Shown here piece after piece: positions 20,331 through 29,941 of a stretch of 64,000 nucleotides of DNA (its first letter is position 1; each line of letters opens with the position of its first letter). The position numbers and the translations under genes are program-made. The notes below the pieces were generated by a model. That model did not search any database. It was not told where the DNA came from and worked only from the letters and a program-made list of their open reading frames with translations. The DNA is from Rhodococcus rhodochrous (GTDB taxonomy: Bacteria; Actinomycetota; Actinomycetes; Mycobacteriales; Mycobacteriaceae): contig NZ_LT906450.1 in NCBI RefSeq assembly GCF_900187265.1, forward strand, positions 917,444-981,443. The letters are read 5' to 3'.

Positions 20331-20972
20331 GTGGACAAATACGACATCAAGCGTGAGCACCGTGAGCTGTACACATGCTCGACCGAGGATTTCACCGAGG
20401 TGCACGTCCCCGAGATCGGTTACCTCGCCGTGGACGGCAAGGGCGATCCGAACAGTTCCGGCGAGTACGCCGACGCCGTCGAGGCCCTCTACTCGGTGGC
20501 ATACACCCTGAAGTTCACCTCCAAGAAGGAACTCGGCCGGGATTCCGTCGTCGGGCCCCTCGAAGGTCTGTGGTGGAGCGAGGACATGAGCACCTTCCTC
20601 ACGCGGGACAAGGACTCCTGGTCGTGGCGCATGCTCATCGCGCAGCCGCCGTGGATCACCGACGACATGGTGGACGACGCGATCGCAGCGGCGGGTGACA
20701 AGGCCCGGGCGAAGAAGAAACCGCTCCCCTCCCTTCCGCGAGTGCGGCCGTTCCGGCTGGCGGAGGGCAGGGCGCTGCAGATCCTGCACATCGGACCGTA
20801 CGACGCGGAAGGCCCCGTCCTGCAGCGCCTGCACACGCAGGTGATGCCCGAACGCGGGTTGACGTTCGCCGGCGACCACCACGAGATCTACCTGTCCGAC
20901 CCTCGCCGCACGGCCCCCGAGAAACTGAAAACGATTCTGCGTCAACCCGTCGCAGACATACAGGAGCGATGA
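20331..20972 (+). CDS. GyrI-like small-molecule-binding domain protein
   Basis: This 213-residue protein matches the GyrI-like (SOUL/SHS2) domain family related to AraC effector domains. The segments EVHVPEIGYLAVDGKGDP, LEGLWWSED and ALQILHIGPYDAEGPVLQRL are typical. Some relatives hydrolyse cyclopropane ligands or bind drugs; no ligand can be named here. GTG 20331 follows CGGAAGGGGC. The stop overlaps the ATG of the Nudix gene by four bases, so the pair is translationally coupled. Confidence 0.8.
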   Translation: MDKYDIKREHRELYTCSTEDFTEVHVPEIGYLAVDGKGDPNSSGEYADAVEALYSVAYTLKFTSKKELGRDSVVGPLEGLWWSEDMSTFLTRDKDSWSWRMLIAQPPWITDDMVDDAIAAAGDKARAKKKPLPSLPRVRPFRLAEGRALQILHIGPYDAEGPVLQRLHTQVMPERGLTFAGDHHEIYLSDPRRTAPEKLKTILRQPVADIQER

Positions 20973-21466
20973 TGGCCGCCACCAGCGCAGGTCTGCTGTT
21001 CTACCGCATCGACGACACCGGTCTGCTCAGCGTGTGGCTCGTCCACCCCGGCGGCCCGTTCTGGAAGGGGAAGGACGAAGCGGCCTGGTCGGTGCCGAAA
21101 GGGGAGTACGGCCCGGAAGAGGATCCCCGGGAGGTCGCCCTGCGCGAGTTCACGGAGGAGTGCGGGATCGAACTACCGGACGTGCCGCTGTCCCTGCTCG
21201 GTCGCTACCGGCAGTCGTCCGGCAAGATCGTCAGTATCTACGCGGGAGAGACGTCGGACGAGCTGGAGTTCGTCGAAAGCAACACGTGCGAGGTCGAATG
21301 GCCGCCGAAGTCGGGTAAGCAGATCACGATCCCGGAGGTCGACGATGCGCGCTGGATCGTCGCAGCGGACGCCGAGACGAAACTGCACAAGGGGCAGCGG
21401 CCGGTGCTCGAGGCCCTGCGTGCGCGATTGGACGAAGAAGGCCGGTACTACCGCCTCGAGCCGTAG
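20969..21466 (+). CDS. Nudix hydrolase
   Basis: This 165-residue protein has a perfect Nudix box GxxxxxExxxxxxxREFTEECGI (G45, E51, R59-E60, E63-E64). Nudix enzymes cleave nucleoside diphosphates linked to another group; members of this bis-ANTP-like branch (AWSVPKGEY) often act on diadenosine polyphosphates or capped ends. The substrate is unknown. An alternative ATG is at 20972. It is coupled to the GyrI-like gene. Its 3' end overlaps the convergent TetR gene by 19 bp. Confidence 0.9.
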   Translation: MMAATSAGLLFYRIDDTGLLSVWLVHPGGPFWKGKDEAAWSVPKGEYGPEEDPREVALREFTEECGIELPDVPLSLLGRYRQSSGKIVSIYAGETSDELEFVESNTCEVEWPPKSGKQITIPEVDDARWIVAADAETKLHKGQRPVLEALRARLDEEGRYYRLEP

Positions 21467-22173
21467 TCCGGAAGCACCATCGGAACGAGGAACTGCCTGG
21501 CGATCGACGCGAGGGCCTCGTCGTCGTCGATGTCGACGACCTGACTCGGTGTGGTGAGGAACGAGGCCGAGATGCGGACGATCATCTCCGCCACCAGATC
21601 GGTGTTCAGATCGGCGGCGACCGTTCCGGCGCGCTGCTCACGCTGCAACTGTCCTGCGACGAACCGGCGGACGGCGGCGAGCATCGTTCCGTCGTCGCCA
21701 CCGATCGCACCGGCGAACAGCACCGGTTCGGTCTCGAGCAGATTGCCGATCAACCTGTTCGTGCGGATGACGCGCAGCGCGCTGACGAATCCGAGGACCA
21801 CCCGATCGGCCACGGTGTCGGCCTGGGCGATGTCCTCGAGGAAACGCAGGAAGTAGCGGCGGAACTCGCGCATGATGACCTCGTCGACGAGGGCATCCTT
21901 CGACTCGAACTTGCGGTACAAGGTGATTCGCGACAGCTTCGCGCGGCGGGCGATCTCCTCCATCGAGGAGCGTTGGATGCCGGTCCGGCAGAACTGTTCG
22001 TAGGCGGCATCGAGCAGGCGTACACGCGTCTCGTCGATCTCGATACCCATGACGGATTCGTCCGGAAGAAGAAGTGCGTCCTGAAAAGCACGTTCCAGCA
22101 ACGACGCCGATTCGGCAGGGGACGGTGGGGAGGCGGGTGAGACCGCTCGGGAAATCGGCGACGCAGAATCCAC
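21448..22173 (-). CDS. TetR-family regulator, probably of lcp
   Basis: This 241-residue repressor has an N-terminal HTH (about 50-95: MEEIARRAKLSRITLYRKFESKDALVD in part). GTG 22173 is chosen because GAGGAGG lies 4-10 nt upstream; longer in-frame starts to 22266 would enter the divergent promoter. It is divergent from the latex-clearing protein gene, the same arrangement as LcpR-lcp in rubber-degrading actinobacteria, so repression of lcp is inferred. The C-terminal ligand domain gives no hint of effector. Confidence 0.82.
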   Translation of the reverse strand: MDSASPISRAVSPASPPSPAESASLLERAFQDALLLPDESVMGIEIDETRVRLLDAAYEQFCRTGIQRSSMEEIARRAKLSRITLYRKFESKDALVDEVIMREFRRYFLRFLEDIAQADTVADRVVLGFVSALRVIRTNRLIGNLLETEPVLFAGAIGGDDGTMLAAVRRFVAGQLQREQRAGTVAADLNTDLVAEMIVRISASFLTTPSQVVDIDDDEALASIARQFLVPMVLPDYGSRR

Positions 22174-22252
22174 ATGTCCTCCTCGAAGTGCAGAGTTTAC
22201 CGTTCCGGTCCTGTCGCCGACCATCCCGAGCAGTGACATTTCACGATTCATT

Positions 22253-22268
22253 GTGACCCGAGCCACAG
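22253..22268. promoter_or_regulatory. CRP/GlxR-like site upstream of lcp
   Basis: TGTGA-CCCGAG-CCACA matches TGTGA-N6-TCACA at 9 of 10 positions and lies 72 bp before the lcp ATG, in the lcp-tetR intergenic region. Catabolite control of rubber oxygenase by a CRP homologue is a plausible inference. Confidence 0.45.
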
Positions 22269-22339
22269 TATGGTTCGATGTTACAGAGAAACTCCGAATG
22301 TTTCATTGCTACATCCACGAGTCGTAGGGGAGCGACAGT

Positions 22340-23565
22340 ATGGATAATCCGAGCAGGCGCGACGTTCTGAAAACCGGTGTTCTCCTGGGCGCATTGGGGG
22401 CGTTCGCGGTGGTGACACCGGCGCAGGCCCGGCCCTGGAGGTGGTCGCCAGCAGGATCGATACCGGGTACGGGGAGCGGTGCCGATCCACGACAGGTGTG
22501 GGACGACGAGGCCGACCCGATCGTCGCCTCGTTGCTCGAGCGCGGCGACGTACCGAGGGTCAACGAGCTGCTGCGCACCTGGAAGAAGAATTCCCAGCCG
22601 CTGCCCGACGGGCTTCCGAGCGACCTGCGCGATTTCATGGAACACGCCCGGCAGCTTCCGTCCTGGGCCGATCCGGCGAAACTCGAGACGGCCGTTCGGT
22701 TCAACGAGAAGCGCGGGCTGTATCTCGGTGTCCTGTACGGATTCGTGAGTGGGATGATGAGCACGGTCATCCCGAAGGAGGCGCTGGCCGTCTACTACTC
22801 CAAGGGCGGCGCCAACATGAAGGGCCGCATCTCGAAGACGGCAAAACTGGGTTACGACATCGGTTCTCGCAACGCCTATCTCGACGACGGCGAAATGATC
22901 GTCACGTCCGTGAAGACCCGGCTCGTCCATGCCGCGGTGCGTCATCTGCTCCCGCAGTCCTCGCACTGGGCCGATCTGGCGCCCGAGGACGTGCCGATCA
23001 GTCAGCACGACATGATGGTCACCTGGCACAGCCTGCCCACCAGTGTGATGCGCACATTGAAGGAGTGGAAGGTTCCCATCCCGGCTGCGGAGGCCGACGG
23101 ATTCCTGCATTCGTGGCAGGTCAGCGCGCACATGCTCGGCATCGAGGACCAGTACATCCCGGCCACCTGGGACGACGCCGAATCCCAGGCGCAGCAGGTG
23201 CTCGATCCGATCCTCGCGCCCACACCCGAGGGTGTGAAACTCGCCGACATGCTGCTCGATCTCGGTAAGGTCTGGATTTCTCACTGTTGACCCGCCCGAT
23301 CCTCGGGGCGCTCACCCGGTTCGCGCTCGGCAACGAGATCGCCGACTGGCTCCACATTCCACGCGAACCCGTCTGGGGCACACTGCTCGACGTCGCGTGG
23401 GGTCCGTTCATCGCGGTACGCGAAGGGCTGTTGCCGCTCCCGCTGGCACCGGACGCCTACTGGACGTTCGACGAACTGCTGCGCCAGTTCGTCCTGCTGT
23501 ACATGGCGGAACTGCGCCCGATCAGCATCGAGATCCCGGAATTCAACAACCCGAATTACCCGTGA
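22340..23565 (+). pseudogene. lcp: Latex clearing protein (rubber oxygenase) Lcp, frameshifted
   Basis: Two frames together give an intact-looking 408-residue Lcp, a b-type haem dioxygenase that cleaves poly(cis-1,4-isoprene) outside the cell. The N-terminus carries a Tat signal (SRRDVLKTG). Residues aligned with those of Streptomyces K30 Lcp are in place: E147, R163, K166, T167, R194 and the haem ligand H197. The first frame stops at TGA 23288-23290, while the family C-terminus (LTRPILGALTRFALGNEI) runs in another frame open from 23269 to 23565. A one-base loss between about 23267 and 23287 explains this. It may be a real mutation or an assembly error. Confidence 0.9.
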
Positions 23566-23576
23566 CCCGTTGACAT

Positions 23577-23615
23577 CTGCGGAGGCCGGTACGTGGAGCG
23601 TGCCGGCCTCCGCAG
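23577..23615. terminator. Terminator lcp / DUF302
   Basis: CTGCGGAGGCCGG (23577-23589) pairs exactly with CCGGCCTCCGCAG (23603-23615). It separates the convergent lcp and DUF302 genes. Confidence 0.85.
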
Positions 23616-23622
23616 CGTGTCG

Positions 23623-24036
23623 TCAGTCCTTCGCCGCTTCCGCTTTCAGCGAATCGATGGCAGCCTGCAGGGCGGTGGTGGCGTCATCGGCCACATCCGC
23701 GAGTCCCGGACTGTCGGCGACCTGCACCATCATCTGCGGGTTCATCGCGTCGATCACCACGGTGTCGGGGTCCTCGGGGTCGGTGCGGACCACGACGTTG
23801 CAGGGGAGCAGGAGCCCGATCTGCCGGTCGACCGTCACCGCTCGGTGGGCGAGCGGCGGATTGCACGCACCGAGGATCACGTAATCCTCCATGTTCTCAC
23901 CGAGTTTCGCCTTCAGGGTAGCCTTCATGTCGATCTCGGTGAGAACGCCGAAACCTTGTTCGGACAGTGCCTTACGGGTGCGTTCGACCGCGTCGTCGAA
24001 CGATGTGCGCAGGGTGGCCGTCAGTGCGAGTGCCAT
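23623..24036 (-). CDS. DUF302 domain protein
   Basis: This 137-residue protein belongs to the DUF302 family: SFDDAVERTRKALSEQGFGV, LGACNPPLAHRAV and LLLPCNVVVR are visible. The two cysteines in GACNPP and PCNVV recur in the family and could bind a metal or sulfane sulfur. It follows the CstR-like gene on the same strand with a 32-bp gap. DUF302 genes are frequent neighbours of persulfide-responsive regulators. A role in reactive-sulfur handling is inferred from context only. Confidence 0.85.
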   Translation of the reverse strand: MALALTATLRTSFDDAVERTRKALSEQGFGVLTEIDMKATLKAKLGENMEDYVILGACNPPLAHRAVTVDRQIGLLLPCNVVVRTDPEDPDTVVIDAMNPQMMVQVADSPGLADVADDATTALQAAIDSLKAEAAKD

Positions 24037-24068
24037 GGAATTCCGCCTTTCTCTCGACGGCGCGCCGG

Positions 24069-25167
<1,099 letters not shown>

Positions 25168-25190
25168 GGTCGTCTCCACATCGGCCGCAC

Positions 25191-25796
25191 TCACTCCCGG
25201 TAGTCGGACGGAGTCGGCTGCTTCGACGCGATCAGTTGCGCGACGACTGTCTGCGGGTCGCAGCCGGCGCTGCGGTTGTACGGGAGCTCGGCAAGCAGCA
25301 TGCCCATTGCACACGTGTTCGACAGCGCCGCGAAGGCGAGTCCGCCACCGATTCCCGCCGCGAGCCACTTCAGTCTCGGAACGGCGACGCTGCCGAGAAT
25401 CGACGACAACACGAGCGAACCGGCGACGAGCCGGACCTGGCGTTCGAGATCCCAGCGTTCGACACCGCGGTCGACGGGAAGACCGGCGGATTCCCACGCC
25501 AGCATGCCGCCGTCGAGGATGCGGATGCGGGACAGACCCGCGGCACGCAAGGTCTGTTCGGCCCGACCGGCGCGCTGTCCGGATCTGCATACCAGCACGA
25601 TGTTCTCGTCGAGATGTGTGCAGAACTCGTCGCGGTGCTCCCGCAGCACATCGAGCGGCACGTTGTAGGAGCCGGGGATGTGCACCGACTCGAACTCGCC
25701 CGGCGTACGGACGTCGACGAGGCGCACGTGACCGGCGGCATTCATCGATTCGTGCAGGGTGTTCGGGTCGATGGCGGTGGTTGCGGGCTCGGTCAT
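25191..25796 (-). CDS. Rhodanese with C-terminal membrane domain
   Basis: This 201-residue protein has an N-terminal rhodanese domain with active-site C70 in LVCRSGQRAG and a C-terminal DUF2892-like part with two hydrophobic helices, the arrangement of YgaP. It would carry sulfane sulfur at the inner face of the membrane. Its stop is followed at once by the TauE/SafE gene. The divergent promoter region contains two CstR-type operators, so both directions may be derepressed by persulfide. Confidence 0.88.
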   Translation of the reverse strand: MTEPATTAIDPNTLHESMNAAGHVRLVDVRTPGEFESVHIPGSYNVPLDVLREHRDEFCTHLDENIVLVCRSGQRAGRAEQTLRAAGLSRIRILDGGMLAWESAGLPVDRGVERWDLERQVRLVAGSLVLSSILGSVAVPRLKWLAAGIGGGLAFAALSNTCAMGMLLAELPYNRSAGCDPQTVVAQLIASKQPTPSDYRE

Positions 25797-25875
25797 GGGT
25801 GCCTTTCGGTGGGGTGGGAACGGGAGCGGGGGATCCGCGACGGTGCCTGCGCTGTCCGGCGTATGTCCGTCTGGA

Positions 25876-25889
25876 TACCCCCGGGGGTA
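25876..25889. promoter_or_regulatory. CstR-type operator 2
   Basis: TACCCCCGGGGGTA is an exact copy of the palindrome before cstR. It lies between the rhodanese and the CstB-like gene, 80 bp from the rhodanese start. Confidence 0.8.
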
Positions 25890-25890
25890 C

Positions 25891-25911
25891 TTGACATACC
25901 CTAGGGGGTAT
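25891..25911. promoter_or_regulatory. CstR-type operator 3 and -35 of cstB-like gene
   Basis: ATACCC-TAGG-GGGTAT (25896-25911) is a third, slightly degenerate copy. A consensus -35 TTGACA (25891-25896) directly abuts it, so binding should block RNA polymerase for the plus-strand gene at 25962. Confidence 0.75.
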
Positions 25912-25961
25912 CTGTCAGGCTTGTCCACAACGAGGTCGAATCGAATCGTTCGGAGGAACCC

Positions 25962-27341
25962 ATGATTCTCGAGCAGTACTACATCGAGTGCCTCTCCCAC
26001 GCCTCCTACCTCATCGGCGACGAGAACACGGGAAAGGCCGTCGTGGTCGACCCCCGGCGCGACATCGACGAATATCTTTCCGACGCAGCGAAGTACGGAT
26101 TGACGATCGAAGGTGTGATCAACACCCACTTCCACGCCGACTTCGTCTCGGGTCATCTCGAACTCGTCGACGCCACAGGTGCGTGGATCGGATTCGGGGA
26201 GGTCGCCGAGACCGACTACCCCATCCGGCGCCTGCGCGACGGCGAGAAGATCTCCCTCGGTGACGTCGAACTCGAGATCCTGTCCACCCCGGGCCACACC
26301 TGGGAATCGATATCGGTGTTGGTCCGCGACCATCCCGGTGCCGTCCCGGCCGCGGTCCTCACCGGCGATTCGTTGTTCATCGGCGACGTCGGGCGCCCGG
26401 ACCTGGTCAATCTCGGCGACGGCACGACCGGTGATCTGGCCCGGGCGATGTACCGCACCGTGCACGAAAAACTCCTGACGTTGCCCGACGAGGTCGCCGT
26501 CATGCCTGCTCACGGTGCCGGTTCGTCGTGCGGGAAGAACCTGTCGACCGACCTGACCTCGACCATCGGCGAGCAGCGCGCCACGAACCCGTCCGTGCAG
26601 CCCATGAGTGAGGACGACTTCGTCGCTCTGGTCACCGAAGGTCAGCCGGCGGCTCCGTCGTACTTCTCGGTCGATGCGGCGATGAACAAGCGGATCCACC
26701 CACTGCTGGTACAGGACCGCGCGATCCCCGAGTCGACTCCGGAGCAGGTGAAGGACGAACTCGAAGCCGGCACACGTGTTCTCGATGCCCGTGGTGTCGA
26801 CGACTTCGCCGCCGGGCACCTGCGCGGCTCGGTGAACGTCGGGTTCGACGGCCGTTTCGCGGAGACGGGCGGCATGGTCGCCGAGGTCGGCGAACGGATC
26901 GTGCTGATCACCTATCCCGGTGAGGAGCAGGACGCCGCGGTACGTCTCGCCCGCATCGGATCCGACGGGGCGGCAGGTTATCTGAACGTCGATCGGGACG
27001 GTGTCTTCCCCGCCGAACTGACGGACCTGATCGAGACCGCTCGACGGACGACGGTCGAGGAACTCGACCGGTTGCTCGCCGACGACGCAGTCACCCTCGT
27101 CGACATCCGTAACCCCGGCGAACGCGAATTCGGTGTGATCCCGGGATCGGTTCCGATCCCGTTGGCCCAGTTGCGCACCCGTCTGGAACAGGTGCCGGTC
27201 GGCAAGCCGATCGTCGTGCACTGCGCCGGCGGGTGGCGTTCGAGCGTGGCGGCATCGCTGCTGCGCGCCCAGGGTTTCGAGAACGTCACCGACCTGCTCG
27301 GCGGCTACAACGCCTGGGACGAATCCCACGTCTCTGCCTGA
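25962..27341 (+). CDS. CstB-like persulfide dioxygenase-rhodanese fusion
   Basis: This 459-residue protein joins an ETHE1-like metallo-beta-lactamase dioxygenase domain (about 1-240; metal motif THFHADFVSGH at 55-65 and H112) to two rhodanese domains. The first rhodanese (about 255-350) lacks a catalytic Cys (VLITYPGEEQD), while the second has C421 in VVHCAGGWRS. This pseudo-rhodanese plus active rhodanese layout is that of CstB, which oxidises persulfides and makes thiosulfate. ATG 25962 follows CGGAGGA. Regulation by the CstR-like protein through operators 2 and 3 is inferred. Confidence 0.92.
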   Translation: MILEQYYIECLSHASYLIGDENTGKAVVVDPRRDIDEYLSDAAKYGLTIEGVINTHFHADFVSGHLELVDATGAWIGFGEVAETDYPIRRLRDGEKISLGDVELEILSTPGHTWESISVLVRDHPGAVPAAVLTGDSLFIGDVGRPDLVNLGDGTTGDLARAMYRTVHEKLLTLPDEVAVMPAHGAGSSCGKNLSTDLTSTIGEQRATNPSVQPMSEDDFVALVTEGQPAAPSYFSVDAAMNKRIHPLLVQDRAIPESTPEQVKDELEAGTRVLDARGVDDFAAGHLRGSVNVGFDGRFAETGGMVAEVGERIVLITYPGEEQDAAVRLARIGSDGAAGYLNVDRDGVFPAELTDLIETARRTTVEELDRLLADDAVTLVDIRNPGEREFGVIPGSVPIPLAQLRTRLEQVPVGKPIVVHCAGGWRSSVAASLLRAQGFENVTDLLGGYNAWDESHVSA

Positions 27342-27460
27342 TCACCCGGATCGAGGCCCGCGCACGGCCGAGATCCCCGACCGGATTGCCGAACGACGCG
27401 CAGCCCCGCTCCCGACCCTTCCGCTGGGTCGGTACCGAACTCTCATCGAGGAGGACTCTC

Positions 27461-27634
27461 ATGTGTTACCCCGTCGCCTGCCCGAACTGCGGAAAGACCG
27501 GATGGGGCGGATGCGGACAGCATGTCGACGCCGTCATGCGTTCCGTGCCTGCCGCCGATCGCTGCACCTGTGGTCAGGACACCGTCCCGGCCCGAACCGA
27601 GCGTCGAAGTGTGCGTTCGCTCTTCCGTCGCTGA
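27461..27634 (+). CDS. Small zinc-ribbon-like protein
   Basis: This 57-residue protein carries CPNCGKTGWGGCGQHVDAVM followed by CTCGQD, enough cysteines and histidine for a zinc or redox centre. GAGGAGGA at 7 nt supports ATG 27461. It lies 119 bp after the CstB-like gene and may be in the same transcript. Similar tiny Cys-rich proteins occur widely but have no known function. A role in sulfur or metal handling is inferred from position only. Confidence 0.8.
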   Translation: MCYPVACPNCGKTGWGGCGQHVDAVMRSVPAADRCTCGQDTVPARTERRSVRSLFRR

Positions 27635-27692
27635 CCTCGTCGCCGTCCGGACGTACGAAACACAACGGCCGATCGCCGCTGCTCGGTAGCGA

Positions 27693-28742
27693 CTAGGGTG
27701 ATCCGGGCTCGTCCGGTGACGAATCGACGGAGATTCCGGCCTCGGAACCGGTGGACGCGGAGGCCGGGATACCGGCACGGTCGAGGGCTTCCTCGGTGAG
27801 GGAGCGCCCCAGCGCGATCATCTCGGCCGCCTTGTGGAAGTCGAGGCTTCGGCACGCGGTGCGCGGGACCTCCACGAGGATGTCGGGCGGATAGGCCGCC
27901 AACTGGAACCGGGACAGCGCCGACTGCATGATGTCGAGCGACCGGTTCATCACCGCGACGCGTCCGAACTTCGGGACGAGCGCATCGTCGGCGTCGACGT
28001 CTCCGGTGTCCTCGGTGTCCTCCTCCGGTGGCTCGTCGTTCGCCGCACTGGTCGAGAACCGGTTGACCACCGACCGCACGATGTCGGTGTCGAGCATCTG
28101 GTTGGCGCTGCGCCGGAAACGTGCCTTCCATTCCTCGATGGGCCGTGCCTCGGAGCTGGCGTTCTCGGGTGATTGTGCCGAGCCCTGCTCCTCCCCGCCG
28201 AGGCTGACTCCGATCGTGAGGTCGGCGGGCATGCCGACCGTCGGTGCGATCGGTAGGGGCGAGAGTGTGCCGCCGTCGGTGAGGACGCGGCCGTTGAGTA
28301 TCACCGGCGTGATGACGCCGGGTATCGCGATGGATGCCCGGATCGCCGCGTGGACGGGACCTCGCTGGAACCAGACGGCGCGACCTGCTGCGAGGTCGGT
28401 GGAGACTGCGGTGAACGGAATCGGGAGTTCCTCGATCACCGCATCGCCGAGGATCTCCCGCATCTTGGACAGGATCCGTTCGGCGCGGATCGCGCCGGGA
28501 GCCGAGACCGACAGGTCGAGAAGGCGCACCACATCCATCTGGGACAGTCCGGTGGCCCATTCGGTGTACGGGTCCATCGCACCTGCCGCGTAGACGCCAC
28601 CGACCAGCGCGCCCATCGAAGCGCCTGAGACTCCGACAATTTCGAGGCCACGTTCTTCGATCGCCCGGATGGCGCCGATATGGGCGTACCCGCGGGCACC
28701 ACCACTGCCGAGGGCGAGTGCCACGCGTGTCCGTCCGGCCAT
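27693..28742 (-). CDS. Patatin-like phospholipase/esterase
   Basis: This 349-residue protein has the patatin fold: oxyanion motif GSGGARGYAHIG, nucleophile S42 in VSGASMGAL, and catalytic Asp D156 in LTDGG. It belongs to the RssA/NTE-like bacterial group. An acidic low-complexity insert (PPEEDTEDTGDVDADD) sits in the second half. ATG 28742 places the first strand (RTRVALALGSGG) at the N-terminus; a longer frame upstream is rejected. The lipid substrate is unknown. Confidence 0.9.
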   Translation of the reverse strand: MAGRTRVALALGSGGARGYAHIGAIRAIEERGLEIVGVSGASMGALVGGVYAAGAMDPYTEWATGLSQMDVVRLLDLSVSAPGAIRAERILSKMREILGDAVIEELPIPFTAVSTDLAAGRAVWFQRGPVHAAIRASIAIPGVITPVILNGRVLTDGGTLSPLPIAPTVGMPADLTIGVSLGGEEQGSAQSPENASSEARPIEEWKARFRRSANQMLDTDIVRSVVNRFSTSAANDEPPEEDTEDTGDVDADDALVPKFGRVAVMNRSLDIMQSALSRFQLAAYPPDILVEVPRTACRSLDFHKAAEMIALGRSLTEEALDRAGIPASASTGSEAGISVDSSPDEPGSP

Positions 28743-28906
28743 GGGTCCGATGGTACGCAGCGCCCTCTCCGATATCCGACGGGAACGCAGTCGTCGTGTC
28801 GCGCACGGCGCCGGAGTTCGGAAGAATGTTCGGCGGTCGCACTGCACACTGGAGCCCGTGGGTGGATGGACGACATCGCGCCCGTACCTATCAGCGAAGG
28901 AGCCGC

Positions 28907-29893
28907 ATGCGTTTCGGACTGTTCGTTCCCCAGGGTTGGCGCCTGGACCTCGTCGGCATCGATCCCTCCGACCAGTGGCAGGTGATGCGCGATCTCGCGC
29001 TCCGTGCCGATCGCGGCCCGTGGGAGTCGATCTGGGTGTACGACCACTTCCACACCGTCCCTGTACCCACCGACGAGGCCACGCACGAGGCGTGGACTCT
29101 CGTGTCGGCCTTCGCCGCCGTCACCGACCGTGTGCGCATCGGCCAGATGTGCACCGCCATGGCCTACCGCAACCCCGCCTATCTCGCGAAGGTCGCGGCG
29201 ACCGCCGACATCATCTCCGGTGGGCGCATCGAAATGGGGATCGGTGGCGGATGGTACGAGCAGGAATGGCGCGCATACGGTTACGGATTCCCGTCGGCGG
29301 GTGAGCGACTGCGTCGGCTCGACGAGGGCGTGCAGATCTTCCGCCAGGCGTGGACCACGGGCTCTGCGACGTTCTCGGGCAGGCACTACACCGTCGACGG
29401 CGCCATCGTCCGTCCGCTTCCGCTGCAGGGCGGCGGTATTCCCCTGTGGATCGCCGGCGGCGGCGAGAAGGTGACCTTGAAGATCGCCGCGAAGTACGCG
29501 CAGTACACCAACTTCGACGGCACACCCGAAGGATTCGCGCGGAAGTCGGAGATCCTGCGCGAGCACTGCGCCGAGGTCGGCACCGACTTCGACACCATCG
29601 TGCGATCGGCCAACTACAACGTGGCGATCGGCCGCACCGAAGCCGAGGTGCGGGACCGGCTCGAGGCTCTGCGGGCCCGTCTCGAACCGATCGTCGGAGC
29701 GGAGAAGGCCGACGGGGCGCTCGACGCCTTCCGGGGGATGCCCGCCGTCGGAACTCCCGAGCAGATCGTCGAGAACCTCACGGCGCTGAAGAAGCAGGGG
29801 CTCGAGTACGCGATCTTCTACGTTCCCGAGGCTGCCTACGACACCTCGGGGCTGGAGCTGCTCGAGAAGGAAGTGCTTCCGCACCTCGCGTGA
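28907..29893 (+). CDS. LLM-class F420-dependent oxidoreductase
   Basis: This 328-residue luciferase-like barrel protein begins MRFGLFVPQGWRLDL and contains RIGQMCTAMAYRNPAYLAK and MGIGGGWYEQEW, typical of F420-dependent members. It would transfer hydride between F420H2 and an unknown substrate. ATG 28907 follows GCGAAGGAGCC. The protein stands alone, divergent from the patatin gene and convergent with the GNAT gene. FMN dependence is less likely but possible. Confidence 0.88.
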   Translation: MRFGLFVPQGWRLDLVGIDPSDQWQVMRDLALRADRGPWESIWVYDHFHTVPVPTDEATHEAWTLVSAFAAVTDRVRIGQMCTAMAYRNPAYLAKVAATADIISGGRIEMGIGGGWYEQEWRAYGYGFPSAGERLRRLDEGVQIFRQAWTTGSATFSGRHYTVDGAIVRPLPLQGGGIPLWIAGGGEKVTLKIAAKYAQYTNFDGTPEGFARKSEILREHCAEVGTDFDTIVRSANYNVAIGRTEAEVRDRLEALRARLEPIVGAEKADGALDAFRGMPAVGTPEQIVENLTALKKQGLEYAIFYVPEAAYDTSGLELLEKEVLPHLA

Positions 29894-29941
29894 TACCCGC
29901 GGCCCCGGGTACTACAGCGCTGAGGCCACAGCGCCCGAGGG

